Source: a virus
Virus record (IMG/VR): IMGVR_UViG_3300035698_003967
Span: 1 to 40,769 of that record
Reading direction: 5' to 3' (one strand)
Length of the DNA stretch: 40,769 nucleotides
This document shows positions 30,795 to 37,793 of the stretch, piece by piece. Positions within the stretch are counted from its first letter, which is position 1. Each line of letters begins with the position of its first letter. The notes under the pieces are model-generated. The model had not been told where the DNA came from. It saw nothing but the letters and a program-made list of their open reading frames with translations, and searched no databases. Both the position numbers and the translations under genes were made by a program.

Positions 30795-31478
30795 GTGGAT
30801 TATATAGAATTAAAAACCAATTCGGGGATATATAAAATAATTTCTGAAATAGATGATAAAGTTTATGTTGGATCATCTGTAAATTTACGAGGTAGAATTA
30901 ATAGACATTTACGAGAATTAATGAATAATAATCACCACTCCCCACATTTACAAAATGCATTTAATAAATATGGAAATGAGAATTTTAAGGTTGTTGTTTT
31001 AGAAGAATATGATAGAAAAGATATAACTAAAAAAACGTTAATTGAAAGAGAACAACATTATCTTGATATTTTAAAACCATTTTTAAAAGAAAACGGATAT
31101 AATACTTGTCCAATTGCCGCTTCCCCAAATATCGGTAAACTCTCAGATGAAACTAGGGAGAAGATATCAAAATCATTGATGGGTCGTCCTGTGAGTCAAG
31201 AAACAAGAAACAAATTATCACTTGCTCATAAAAATAAAGTAATGTCTAAAGACGCTATTGAAAAAATAAGGAAATCTAAAATAGGTTTAAAACAAAGTGA
31301 AGAAAATATTAGTAAACGGGCAAAAAAATACTCCTTTATTGGCCCAGATGGGGTAATTTATATGGGAAAAAACCTAAAAAGATTTGCTGATAAACATAAA
31401 TTACATCGAACTAATCTAAATTCTGTGTTATCTGGCAAAAGAAAATCTCATCATGGGTTTAAAAAATATATTACATAA
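30795..31478 (+). CDS. GIY-YIG homing endonuclease
   Basis: 227 aa with a probable GTG start at 30795 (no in-frame ATG before the domain). SGIYKIISEIDDKVYVGSSV is the GIY-YIG pair; NLRGRINRHLREL holds the Arg and LIEREQHYLDIL the Glu. NUMOD-like repeats follow: KLSDETREKISKSLMGRPVS and KNKVMSKDAIEKIRKSKIGL. AT-rich relative to neighbours, free-standing between the Nudix gene and 31543, with no sign of intron structure around it. Confidence 0.85.
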   Translation: MDYIELKTNSGIYKIISEIDDKVYVGSSVNLRGRINRHLRELMNNNHHSPHLQNAFNKYGNENFKVVVLEEYDRKDITKKTLIEREQHYLDILKPFLKENGYNTCPIAASPNIGKLSDETREKISKSLMGRPVSQETRNKLSLAHKNKVMSKDAIEKIRKSKIGLKQSEENISKRAKKYSFIGPDGVIYMGKNLKRFADKHKLHRTNLNSVLSGKRKSHHGFKKYIT

Positions 31479-31510
31479 TTTGTATATTTAAAAAAAATGT
31501 TTTATCTTTG
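31479..31510 (+). promoter_or_regulatory. Promoter
   Basis: TTTG 31479-31482, 20-nt spacer, TATCTTTG 31503-31510; ATG at 31543. The -33 box abuts the GIY-YIG stop codon. Confidence 0.72.
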
Positions 31511-31542
31511 TACAGTAATGATATTAACTTAAATCAATTAAC

Positions 31543-32589
31543 ATGTCTCATTTTACCGTACTTGTGGTGGGTTCAAACCCCGAAGATCAACTAAAACCCT
31601 TTGATGAAAATCTCAGGGTTGAGTTCAATGACCAAACCGCCGAGTATAAGAAAGAATACCTCACCGAATCAACAAAGGAATTCTATTGTGCTTCCTCTTC
31701 CTCTTGGGGAATGGAAATAACTCAAGAATTATACAACAAACTCAAAAACTCTAAGATCGGAAGGGTTATTGATTATACCGTCCCTAAACTTGGGCTGATG
31801 AACTACTACAAAAACGGTGGGAAATATAAAGGACATTACGTCGTTGAAGGTGGTAAAAGATGTAAAGGATCTCAATGGTTTGAGGTTGAGGAAATTCTTG
31901 ATTCAACCCACCCAAATCCAGACACCTGTTTTGAAGGGGAGATTCGGATACGGAAAATTGGAGTTCCGAAAAAAATTGCCCTGAAAGATAAGTACCCCAT
32001 TTATAATGACTACTTATCAGACTGGCACGGCAACGAGGACCATGAGAGACAAGGGTACGACTTCAACCCAAAGGCCAAATGGGATTGGCATGAACTAGGT
32101 GGAAGATGGGCTGGGTTCTTTAAAATAAGGCCGACCGCCAAAGGTGTACAAGGGAAGAAAAGTTGGACAAATGAAAAAAAGGATATCGGAGCAAATTGGG
32201 TAGACCAAGCACATAAGGGTGATATCGATTTCGCCAGGATGGAACAAAAGAATCTTAAAGACTCAACTCAAAACTATGAAGACTTCTTAAAAGAATATGA
32301 TAGTAGTAAACCAGATCCAGGTATGGGTTATTTTAAATATGGAATTGAAAACACTGGTACCCGTGAAAACTATATTCCTGAGACGAGAGAGCAATACCTT
32401 AAAAGACAGGTTGGTGTCTCCACGTTTGCTGTCCTTAAGGATGGTGAGTGGTATGAGAAAGGTGGGATGGGTTGGTGGGGATGTGTAAGTGACGAGAAAG
32501 CCCCCGAAGAATGGGTCGAACAGTTCAATAAAGTTCTCACTGAACTCCCAGATGATGCCCTCTTGAGCATATACGATTGTCATATTTAA
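31543..32589 (+). CDS. Conserved MSHFTVLV-type protein of unknown function
   Basis: 348 aa. Starts MSHFTVLVVGSNPEDQLKPF and contains KAKWDWHELGGRWAGFFKI. I recognise this as a widespread hypothetical family in phages and bacteria, with the same opening and the WDW-x2-GGRW core. No biochemical role is known to me. Residues 40-130 look like an insertion relative to shorter members. Single gene with its own promoter. Confidence 0.8.
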   Translation: MSHFTVLVVGSNPEDQLKPFDENLRVEFNDQTAEYKKEYLTESTKEFYCASSSSWGMEITQELYNKLKNSKIGRVIDYTVPKLGLMNYYKNGGKYKGHYVVEGGKRCKGSQWFEVEEILDSTHPNPDTCFEGEIRIRKIGVPKKIALKDKYPIYNDYLSDWHGNEDHERQGYDFNPKAKWDWHELGGRWAGFFKIRPTAKGVQGKKSWTNEKKDIGANWVDQAHKGDIDFARMEQKNLKDSTQNYEDFLKEYDSSKPDPGMGYFKYGIENTGTRENYIPETREQYLKRQVGVSTFAVLKDGEWYEKGGMGWWGCVSDEKAPEEWVEQFNKVLTELPDDALLSIYDCHI

Positions 32590-32734
32590 AATAGATATTA
32601 TGGAAACCGAAAGAACTTATAATGTAGGCTCTATTCTAATAAAAGAGTGATTGAGTGAAACAGTAATAAAATCAGCCATTACAAGAGTTTCCTGTCATTT
32701 TAAACCAGCGATTTTGGAAACATATTAGGGATGT
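32590..32734. other. Gap with gene debris
   Basis: Holds a 16-codon remnant (ATG 32600, METERTYNVGSILIKE) and one arm of a 13-bp inverted repeat. No convincing gene, promoter or terminator. Confidence 0.5.
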
Positions 32735-32816
32735 ATGAAAATATTCACAACAGAAGATCACAATATCAAACACTTAGATGATGGATGTAATATCATTCTT
32801 AAGTTAGAATAGAGCC
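32627..32816. repeat. 13-bp perfect inverted repeat, 164 nt apart
   Basis: GGCTCTATTCTAA (32627-32639) and TTAGAATAGAGCC (32804-32816). The second arm contains the in-frame TAG of the interrupted ORF, which suggests template-switch mutagenesis created that stop. A large RNA hairpin is the alternative. Confidence 0.65.
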
Positions 32817-32986
32817 ATAATGTATTACTAGAAAATCCATCGGGGGAACGGGAATTAGTTGGCCCATGTTTAACCTTAAAATCAGCAAAGGGTGTTATAA
32901 AATTCTTAAATAAGTGGAAAAAAAATAACCAATTGGTGGTGATGATACCAAAGATAAGGAATTTACAACCACAAAAAATAATATAA
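32735..32986 (+). pseudogene. Small orphan interrupted by an in-frame TAG
   Basis: From ATG 32735: MKIFTTEDHNIKHLDDGCNI, then ILKLE and TAG (32810-32812). The same frame stays open for 57 more codons (SHNVLLENPSGERELVGPCL, then TLKSAKGVIKFLNKWKKN) to TAA at 32984-32986. The coding-like sequence after the stop suggests an 83-codon gene recently broken, or one read through. The next small gene starts at the last base. Confidence 0.5.
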
Positions 32987-33156
32987 TGGAAGATGAGGGG
33001 ACATTTTCAGTGTTAATTGGATGTCCCGTTGTTGGTTATACCACAGTTGAATCAGGGTTATCCAAAGAAACCGCAGAAAAATTATCACTATCACTTCAGG
33101 AGGAATGTGATTATTTTACATCCGCCATAGTAAACCCCGATAACAATGGTAAATAA
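32986..33156 (+). CDS. 56-aa hypothetical protein
   Basis: MEDEGTFSVLIGCPVVGYTT, then VESGLSKETAEKLSLSLQEE. It has an alpha/beta look and overlaps the upstream interrupted ORF by one base. Not recognised; moderately supported. Confidence 0.5.
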   Translation: MEDEGTFSVLIGCPVVGYTTVESGLSKETAEKLSLSLQEECDYFTSAIVNPDNNGK

Positions 33157-33188
33157 AACAGATTACGAAGAAGCAAAATAGTTAATCC

Positions 33189-34361
33189 ATGAAATTTGAA
33201 ATAATACCTAATGAACAGACCCCACGACTCAATGATGTTGTGTTCGCAGATGCAACACGATACATTGACATGCATCGTGCCGAGTTAATGGATTTCTTGA
33301 CGTTCGCTGAGACCCAAGACACCGCTGTCGGCCTGGCAGCCAATCAATGTTCATTGGATGGTGAGAGGTTTATGGTTCGGGCGTTCGCCTTGAGGGCTTT
33401 GAAGACCAAAGAATTCAGTATCATAATAGATCCACACATCACCCAGGAAATCGGTATGAAAGAAATTAAGAGTGAAGGTTGCCTGACATGGAAATTGAGG
33501 AAGATTTTCGCTGAGAGATCTCGTGCTGTGGAGGTGGACTATTTCACCATGGATGGGGAACGTCACAGGGAAATCCGGAAAGGGTTTGAGGGTCAGATAT
33601 GGCAACACGAAATCAATCACCTCAATGGGGTGGAAGAGGAAGTGGTTGAGGCACATGTCCCCGACCCACCATCAATTAAGATTGGACGAAACGATCCATG
33701 TCCTTGTGGCTCATCGGAAATAGAACTCGATGTTTTTGTTCTCCACCAAAAATACGAAGAAGGTAAAACGTTGAAAGAAGTGGGTGATTTAATTAATAAA
33801 AGTGGAAAATCAATTGGGCGAATGTTTAAAAAACATGGACTTCATATTCGAACAAAATCCGAAAATCAATTAGGTGAGAAAAATAGTGATTTCAATCACA
33901 ACCCCATTTATACCGAGGATGGGTATGTTAAAATTTGGGAAGGTGGGCAGAGAGTTTTAGAACATCGTTGGGTAATGGAAAATTTTTTGGGTCGCAAGTT
34001 GTTAACCGAAGAAATTGTTCATCATAAAAATGGGATAAAAGATGATAATGAAATTGATAATCTTAAAATTGTAACGTCATCGACCCACAGAAAAGAACAC
34101 GTATTAATTGAAGATCAATGGTCGAAAAATTACGAGTGTTGTGTTAAATGTGGTACTATCGATAAAAAATACGCGGGAAATGGATATTGTACAAAATGTT
34201 ATATGTATGAGAGAACCGTTAAAAAACGAGGTTATGAAAGTGAATATGATGAAAACGGTAAGCGACAATTTTCCATAGAACATATTGAGAATCTTAAAAA
34301 ATCGGCAATTATTAGAGAATTAAATAGGAAATATAAAAAATGTTGTTTACCTTTACTTTAA
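33189..34361 (+). CDS. def: Peptide deformylase with HNH element inserted in its SEC-C motif
   Basis: 390 aa. Residues 1-160 are peptide deformylase: VGLAANQCS (motif 1), SEGCLT with Cys98 (motif 2) and [10 protein letters not shown] with His140, Glu141, His144 (motif 3), removing formyl from nascent peptides. Next comes the first half of a SEC-C zinc motif, [10 protein letters not shown] (166-175). Residues about 176-380 are foreign and AT-rich: an HTH ([20 protein letters not shown]), an HNH_3-type nuclease ([20 protein letters not shown]) and a zinc ribbon (CCVKCG...CTKC). The protein then ends [10 protein letters not shown], exactly the missing second half of SEC-C. No intein splice residues are visible. 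Confidence 0.88.
   Translation: MKFEIIPNEQTPRLNDVVFADATRYIDMHRAELMDFLTFAETQDTAVGLAANQCSLDGERFMVRAFALRALKTKEFSIIIDPHITQEIGMKEIKSEGCLTWKLRKIFAERSRAVEVDYFTMDGERHREIRKGFEGQIWQHEINHLNGVEEEVVEAHVPDPPSIKIGRNDPCPCGSSEIELDVFVLHQKYEEGKTLKEVGDLINKSGKSIGRMFKKHGLHIRTKSENQLGEKNSDFNHNPIYTEDGYVKIWEGGQRVLEHRWVMENFLGRKLLTEEIVHHKNGIKDDNEIDNLKIVTSSTHRKEHVLIEDQWSKNYECCVKCGTIDKKYAGNGYCTKCYMYERTVKKRGYESEYDENGKRQFSIEHIENLKKSAIIRELNRKYKKCCLPLL
33714..34328 (+). mobile_element. In-frame HNH homing module
   Basis: Approximate limits of the inserted block, from the codon after PCPCGS to the codon before KYKKCC. AT-rich with different codon use from the deformylase part. Removing it in frame would restore a normal SEC-C motif (PCPCGS-x-KYKKCC). 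Confidence 0.75.
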
Positions 34362-34365
34362 TAAG

Positions 34366-34581
34366 ATGAACGAATCAGATAAAATACACGACGAGTACAT
34401 GAAAGAAAATGACATTTATAAAATCGAAAACCCAGGACAGTTCCGCCGAGATGAGTGGAAGGATAGTCTGGATGTGGTCGTAGCCATGAAGATAGATGGG
34501 CGATCAGCAAGTATGGCGGCCTCAGGATATGAGAACGCTGAAGCTATTGCATATATTATGGAACAATTAAAAGACAAATAA
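34366..34581 (+). CDS. Hypothetical protein
   Basis: 71 aa, charged (HDEYMKENDIYKIENPGQFR), not recognised. It follows the deformylase by 4 nt and the next gene follows by 1 nt. Confidence 0.72.
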   Translation: MNESDKIHDEYMKENDIYKIENPGQFRRDEWKDSLDVVVAMKIDGRSASMAASGYENAEAIAYIMEQLKDK

Positions 34582-34582
34582 G

Positions 34583-34993
34583 ATGAAACAACCGAGAACA
34601 GACAATTTTGATATCGACACTTTTCAAAAATACGTCGAAACTTATAAAGAACGTCACCCCAAACAACAGAACATCATGTTCCTTGATATGTTGTATGGTG
34701 TTGGACTTGCCATTGATCCCGAAAAATTTAAAGGTGCTGATGGGTTTCATAGATTCCTGAACTGGTTGGCCGAGCCCAACCAGTTCGAAGAGGCACAGAA
34801 GAGATTTGAGACAGCCATCAAGTCGTTAGTTTCACCCGAATCGGCAACCCTTAAATGGGATGCAAAATTAAATGATGCGTTTCAGATCGCAGCGTTTGGT
34901 GAGGTGATTGATTATAAACCGGAAGACTACAAGGACAACGAATACCCAGGTGAAGCCGATCCAGGTTGGTTGGCAAATAGAAATCACGGATGA
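34583..34993 (+). CDS. Hypothetical protein
   Basis: 136 aa, helical, not recognised (FDIDTFQKYVETYKERHPKQ). ATGA overlap with the next gene. Confidence 0.74.
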   Translation: MKQPRTDNFDIDTFQKYVETYKERHPKQQNIMFLDMLYGVGLAIDPEKFKGADGFHRFLNWLAEPNQFEEAQKRFETAIKSLVSPESATLKWDAKLNDAFQIAAFGEVIDYKPEDYKDNEYPGEADPGWLANRNHG

Positions 34994-35172
34994 AAAGATT
35001 TTACACTATATTAATAATGGGAATTTCTCTTCTTATGTCGTTTATTATACATTGGGCTGGTAAGAATATGGAGGTGGATCTGTATTGGTTTAATACTGGT
35101 ATCCTCCTTACCGTCATTGGTATTGCTGCGTATTATAGGTATAAGGAGTACGAAAAGAACAAGGGTGTATAG
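34990..35172 (+). CDS. Two-helix membrane protein
   Basis: 60 aa with hydrophobic segments TILIMGISLLMSFIIHWAG and FNTGILLTVIGIAAYYRY. Its stop codon TAG (35170-35172) lies inside the 5' end of the tRNA gene, an unusual gene/tRNA overlap of 10 nt. Confidence 0.68.
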   Translation: MKRFYTILIMGISLLMSFIIHWAGKNMEVDLYWFNTGILLTVIGIAAYYRYKEYEKNKGV

Positions 35173-35235
35173 CTCAGTTGGTTAGAGCACGACTCTTTAA
35201 AAGTTGTTGTCACGGGTTCGAGTCCCGTTTCGCCC
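35163..35235 (+). tRNA. tRNA with anticodon UUA (ochre suppressor type)
   Basis: Cloverleaf: acceptor GGGTGTA/TTCGCCC with one T-T mismatch (6:67) and one G-U; D arm GCTC/GAGC; anticodon stem CGACT/AGTTG with loop CTTTAAA; variable TTGTC; T arm ACGGG/CCCGT with loop TTCGAGT. Loop positions 34-36 are TTA, which pairs with codon UAA (and by wobble UAG). CCA is not encoded; the discriminator is T. The acceptor mismatch hints at partial decay. The 5' half resembles Bacteroidota tRNA-Lys, where the loop would be CTTTTAA. Confidence 0.75.
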
Positions 35236-35250
35236 TCAAATAAATAAACT

Positions 35251-35415
35251 ATGGGACTATTTAGCAAAATAATTAAACACGCCATCAAATTACCAATAAA
35301 TATAGTAAAAGATGTGGTTACAATGGGAGGCGTGTTAGATGATGATGAAAGTGTATTGAAAAAACAAGTTAAAGAGTTTGGAGATGATATGGATAATGTT
35401 GACGGATTAATTTAA
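35251..35415 (+). CDS. 54-aa conserved phage protein
   Basis: MGLFSKIIKHAIKLPINIVK, then DVVTMGGVLDDDES. The pattern MGLFSK...P...VKDVVT-x-GG is familiar from many phage hypotheticals. An amphipathic helix may touch the membrane. Function unknown. Confidence 0.7.
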   Translation: MGLFSKIIKHAIKLPINIVKDVVTMGGVLDDDESVLKKQVKEFGDDMDNVDGLI

Positions 35416-35426
35416 ACAATAAAGAA

Positions 35427-36023
35427 ATGACTTTACAAGAACAAGTAAAAAAAGACATAGTTACGGCTATGAAAGCAAAGTTAAGTAATAAACTGGGTTT
35501 GTTAAGAGTTCTTAGTGGTGAATTAACAACCAACGAGAAGAGACCCGAAAAGATGAGGTTGCCAGAGTTAGAGATCATTCGTAAGATGTCTAACAACGCC
35601 AAGGAAATGGGGAACGAGTTTGAAGTAGAAATTCTTGACAATTATCTCCCACAAATGATTGGTGAAAATCAAATTAAACTCATTGTCGCTGGAATAATAA
35701 ATGAAAATGGATATTCTTCAATGCAAGAAATGGGGAAAGTAATGGGTGCGATTAAACAACTCCCAATATCTTCACAAATCGATGGTAAAATTTCCAGTAG
35801 AGTTGTAAAGGAACTATTATCAAAAATAAACAATATGGAAAGAGAAGTTGTTAATGTAGGCGTTCATGAAAGAGGATTGTTTATGATAAATGGAGACTCT
35901 TTATTAGAATGTGATTTTTGTGATGAGAAGAAAGTTCTCGCATCAATTAACACAATATCCCTAGATGTTATGTGTGTATGTAAAGACTGTTTAGAAAAAT
36001 TCGCTAAAGCGTTTGATTATTAA
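35427..36023 (+). CDS. YqeY/GatB-tail-like protein with C-terminal zinc ribbon
   Basis: 198 aa. Residues 1-145 match YqeY: LQEQVKKDIVTAMKAKLSNK, LRVLSGELTTNEK, NNAKEMGNEFEVEILDNYLP and MGKVMGAIKQ. YqeY is related to the tRNA-binding tail of GatB; its exact role is unsettled. Extra C-terminal residues (about 150-198) carry CDFC and CVCKDC, a zinc ribbon not found in standard 150-aa YqeY. It lies just after the tRNA gene and before Pth2. Confidence 0.75.
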   Translation: MTLQEQVKKDIVTAMKAKLSNKLGLLRVLSGELTTNEKRPEKMRLPELEIIRKMSNNAKEMGNEFEVEILDNYLPQMIGENQIKLIVAGIINENGYSSMQEMGKVMGAIKQLPISSQIDGKISSRVVKELLSKINNMEREVVNVGVHERGLFMINGDSLLECDFCDEKKVLASINTISLDVMCVCKDCLEKFAKAFDY

Positions 36024-36042
36024 AAAATTTAGTTTATATTTG
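36012..36042 (+). promoter_or_regulatory. Promoter of the Pth2 gene
   Basis: TTTG 36012-36015, 19-nt spacer, TATATTTG 36035-36042; ATG at 36091 with an AT-rich leader. This placement supports ATG 36091 as the intended start. Confidence 0.7.
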
Positions 36043-36090
36043 TAGTTCAAAGTATTTATAGATATACATAATCACTTAAAACAATTAGAC

Positions 36091-36417
36091 ATGAAGTAAG
36101 TAAAATTAGTAACTGTGACCCGGGTAGACCTTACCCATGGTCAAATCTTAGCACAAACAATTCACAGCGTATCCGATTACGCCGATCAGTTCCCCGTTCA
36201 ACACAAAGAATGGAAGACCACATCAAACACCGTGGTTTCGTTAGCAATCGATAACGAAGAGAAACTCAAACATCTGTCTGAAAAATTAGAATGGCGTGGA
36301 GCCAATGTCACTCAATTCCGTGAGCCCGACATCGGTGACCAGTTAACATCTATTTGTTACATCGCGACACCTGAGTTGATAAAGACCACTAACAAGTTAA
36401 AACTCGCATTCTCATGA
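36091..36417 (+). CDS. Peptidyl-tRNA hydrolase 2-like, in-frame UAA at codon 3
   Basis: From ATG 36091 the frame reads M-K-stop-V-K-L-V-T-V-T-R-V-D-L, then THGQILAQTIHSVSDYADQF, FREPDIGDQLTSICYI and NKLKLAFS. The strand VKLVTVTR-DL and GQ-x-LAQ-x-H-x-V, plus the late EPD-x-G-D-QLTS, are the Pth2 (PTH2/Bit1) fold; it would free tRNAs from stalled peptides. UAA at 36097-36099 interrupts codon 3, where relatives would have Lys or Gln. Without readthrough, the best start is GTG 36115, which drops the first beta strand. A UUA-anticodon tRNA lies 0.9 kb upstream. Confidence 0.75.
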
Positions 36418-36540
36418 AAGAAACTTAAATTAAAAACAGATCTCCATAATATTTGAAATCACAATTTGTGATCTCAAGGACAATATCAAGGACAAAATGT
36501 CCCTGACCAATAAAAATAACATTAAATTAAAAACAATATT
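36418..36540 (+). promoter_or_regulatory. Intergenic region with dyads and direct repeats
   Basis: ATCACA-ATT-TGTGAT (36458-36472) and GGACA-AAA-TGTCC (36490-36502) are two different dyads. TCAAGGACAA is repeated at 36474-36483 and 36486-36495. No ORF and no clear promoter. Likely operator or leader control of the gene at 36541. Confidence 0.5.
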
Positions 36541-36903
36541 ATGGAAACAATAGAAAAAATTAATATCAGACAAATGAAGGCCGACATTAAGGCTAAAGTA
36601 GAAATGCAGAAATTCTTTAAAAATCAAAGGAAAACTGTAAATAAGAACAACACCAAGAAACCTGGTGATCCCGCAGACATTTCTCCCTCGGATGCGACTT
36701 GGAAACATTTCGTCAATAGAGAAGACTTACGTGTAATGTACGCAGCGTATGGTCTCGCCCGGGGAAAGTCATTCTCTCAGGTAGAGAGTCAGTACCAGGA
36801 AGAGGGACACCCATTACATCAATACCAACGGAAGATTGATTACTTATTAGAGAAGTGTACCATTAAGGTAGAGGTGGAATCACATGACGATAAAGTGATG
36901 TAA
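36541..36903 (+). CDS. Conserved phage hypothetical
   Basis: 120 aa. Basic N-terminal half, then WKHFVNREDLRVMYAAYGLA and RGKSFSQVESQYQEEG. The 'YAAYGLARGKSFSQ' part recurs in phage hypotheticals. Function unknown; the basic residues suggest nucleic-acid contact. Confidence 0.72.
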   Translation: METIEKINIRQMKADIKAKVEMQKFFKNQRKTVNKNNTKKPGDPADISPSDATWKHFVNREDLRVMYAAYGLARGKSFSQVESQYQEEGHPLHQYQRKIDYLLEKCTIKVEVESHDDKVM

Positions 36904-37001
36904 ACCTGACGATAATATGGCGTTTGTTGATTTACAACATATTTAATAAATACGGTTCCAGTAAGATAAAAAGAAACCATCATTAATCTTCGGGCTGTAC
37001 T

Positions 37002-37029
37002 AAGGGGAGACTTGTTCTCCCCTTTTTTA
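37002..37029 (+). terminator. Rho-independent terminator
   Basis: AAGGGGAGA 37002-37010 pairs with TCTCCCCTT 37016-37024, 9 bp with a 5-nt loop, then T-run. Confidence 0.9.
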
Positions 37030-37041
37030 TTTCCCGTTTCA

Positions 37042-37073
37042 TTTGATTTTCCCGTTTTTTATTCGTATATTTT
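37042..37073 (+). promoter_or_regulatory. Promoter of the methylase gene
   Basis: TTTG 37042-37045, 20-nt spacer, TATATTTT 37066-37073; ATG at 37095. Confidence 0.6.
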
Positions 37074-37094
37074 TCTTCATACACATTATATTAT

Positions 37095-37703
37095 ATGAAA
37101 AAATTAAAAATCTTAAATCTATACGCTGGCCTTGGTGGTAATAGAAAAAATTGGAAGAATGTTGTGGTTACAGCTGTTGAATATAATCAGGAAATAGCTG
37201 ACATATATAAGGATTTTTTCCCAGAGGACACAGTAGTGGTAGGTGACGCTAACAAATACCTATTAGATCATTATAAAGAATTTGATTTGATATGGAGTAG
37301 TCCACCCTGTCAATCTCACAGCAAGATGAGAATGATGGCATCTAAAAGAGGGTCCTACGCCCCGGTAATGCCCGACCTCACCCTTTATAGTGAGATTCTT
37401 TTCCTCCAACATTTTGCCGATTGTAAATGGGTGGTTGAAAATGTTAAGCCATTCTATAAACCACTAATCGCCCCAACCCAAAAACTTGGTAGACATCATT
37501 TGTGGTCTAATTTCGATATTCCATTTATGGATATGAAGGACGGACTTAAACATAATGAAAGAGGAATGTCACATAAAGGGGTGTTCGATTTGAGGAAATA
37601 TAAAATTAAACACAGAAAAGATCAACTCATTAGAAACTCTGTAAACCCTGAGCTGGGGGGATATGTACTCAAATGTGTTAGGGAAATTCCAATTTTAGAT
37701 TAA
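37095..37703 (+). CDS. C5-cytosine DNA methyltransferase-like protein
   Basis: 202 aa. Motif I LNLYAGLGGNRKNW, acidic SAM-binding AVEYNQEIADIY, motif IV LIWSSPPCQSHSK with the catalytic Cys, motif VI WVVENVKPFY, and RHHLWSNFDIP. These are C5-cytosine MTase motifs, but the protein is shorter than M.HhaI (327 aa) and lacks a clear target-recognition domain, as in other short phage versions. It probably methylates or marks phage DNA against restriction. Own promoter; second methylase-like gene of the window (compare 8938). Confidence 0.82.
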   Translation: MKKLKILNLYAGLGGNRKNWKNVVVTAVEYNQEIADIYKDFFPEDTVVVGDANKYLLDHYKEFDLIWSSPPCQSHSKMRMMASKRGSYAPVMPDLTLYSEILFLQHFADCKWVVENVKPFYKPLIAPTQKLGRHHLWSNFDIPFMDMKDGLKHNERGMSHKGVFDLRKYKIKHRKDQLIRNSVNPELGGYVLKCVREIPILD

Positions 37704-37720
37704 AAAAACTTTAGTATTTG

Positions 37721-37751
37721 TTTGGTGGTTTAAAACTTATTAGTATCTTTG
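37721..37751 (+). promoter_or_regulatory. Strong-type promoter of the MORC-like gene
   Basis: TTTGGTGGTTT from 37721, 19-nt spacer, TATCTTTG 37744-37751; ATG at 37794. Close relative of the promoter at 519. Confidence 0.75.
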
Positions 37752-37793
37752 TATCTACGTTTTGAAGAATGGTCTTCGAAATAAAATGTAAAC

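Noticed and set aside
33714-34328. Intein in the deformylase
   Set aside because: The first residue is Ser within GSS, but there is no Hint block pattern and no His-Asn before KYKKCC, so self-splicing is not supported.
35163-35235. Ordinary tRNA-Lys (UUU)
   Set aside because: The 5' half resembles tRNA-Lys, but the stem CGACT/AGTTG fixes the loop as CTTTAAA, giving UUA. Shifting the stem breaks pairing.
36115-36417. Pth2 starting at GTG 36115 as the simple solution
   Set aside because: It would remove the first core beta strand, and the promoter and leader point to ATG 36091; kept only as an alternative.
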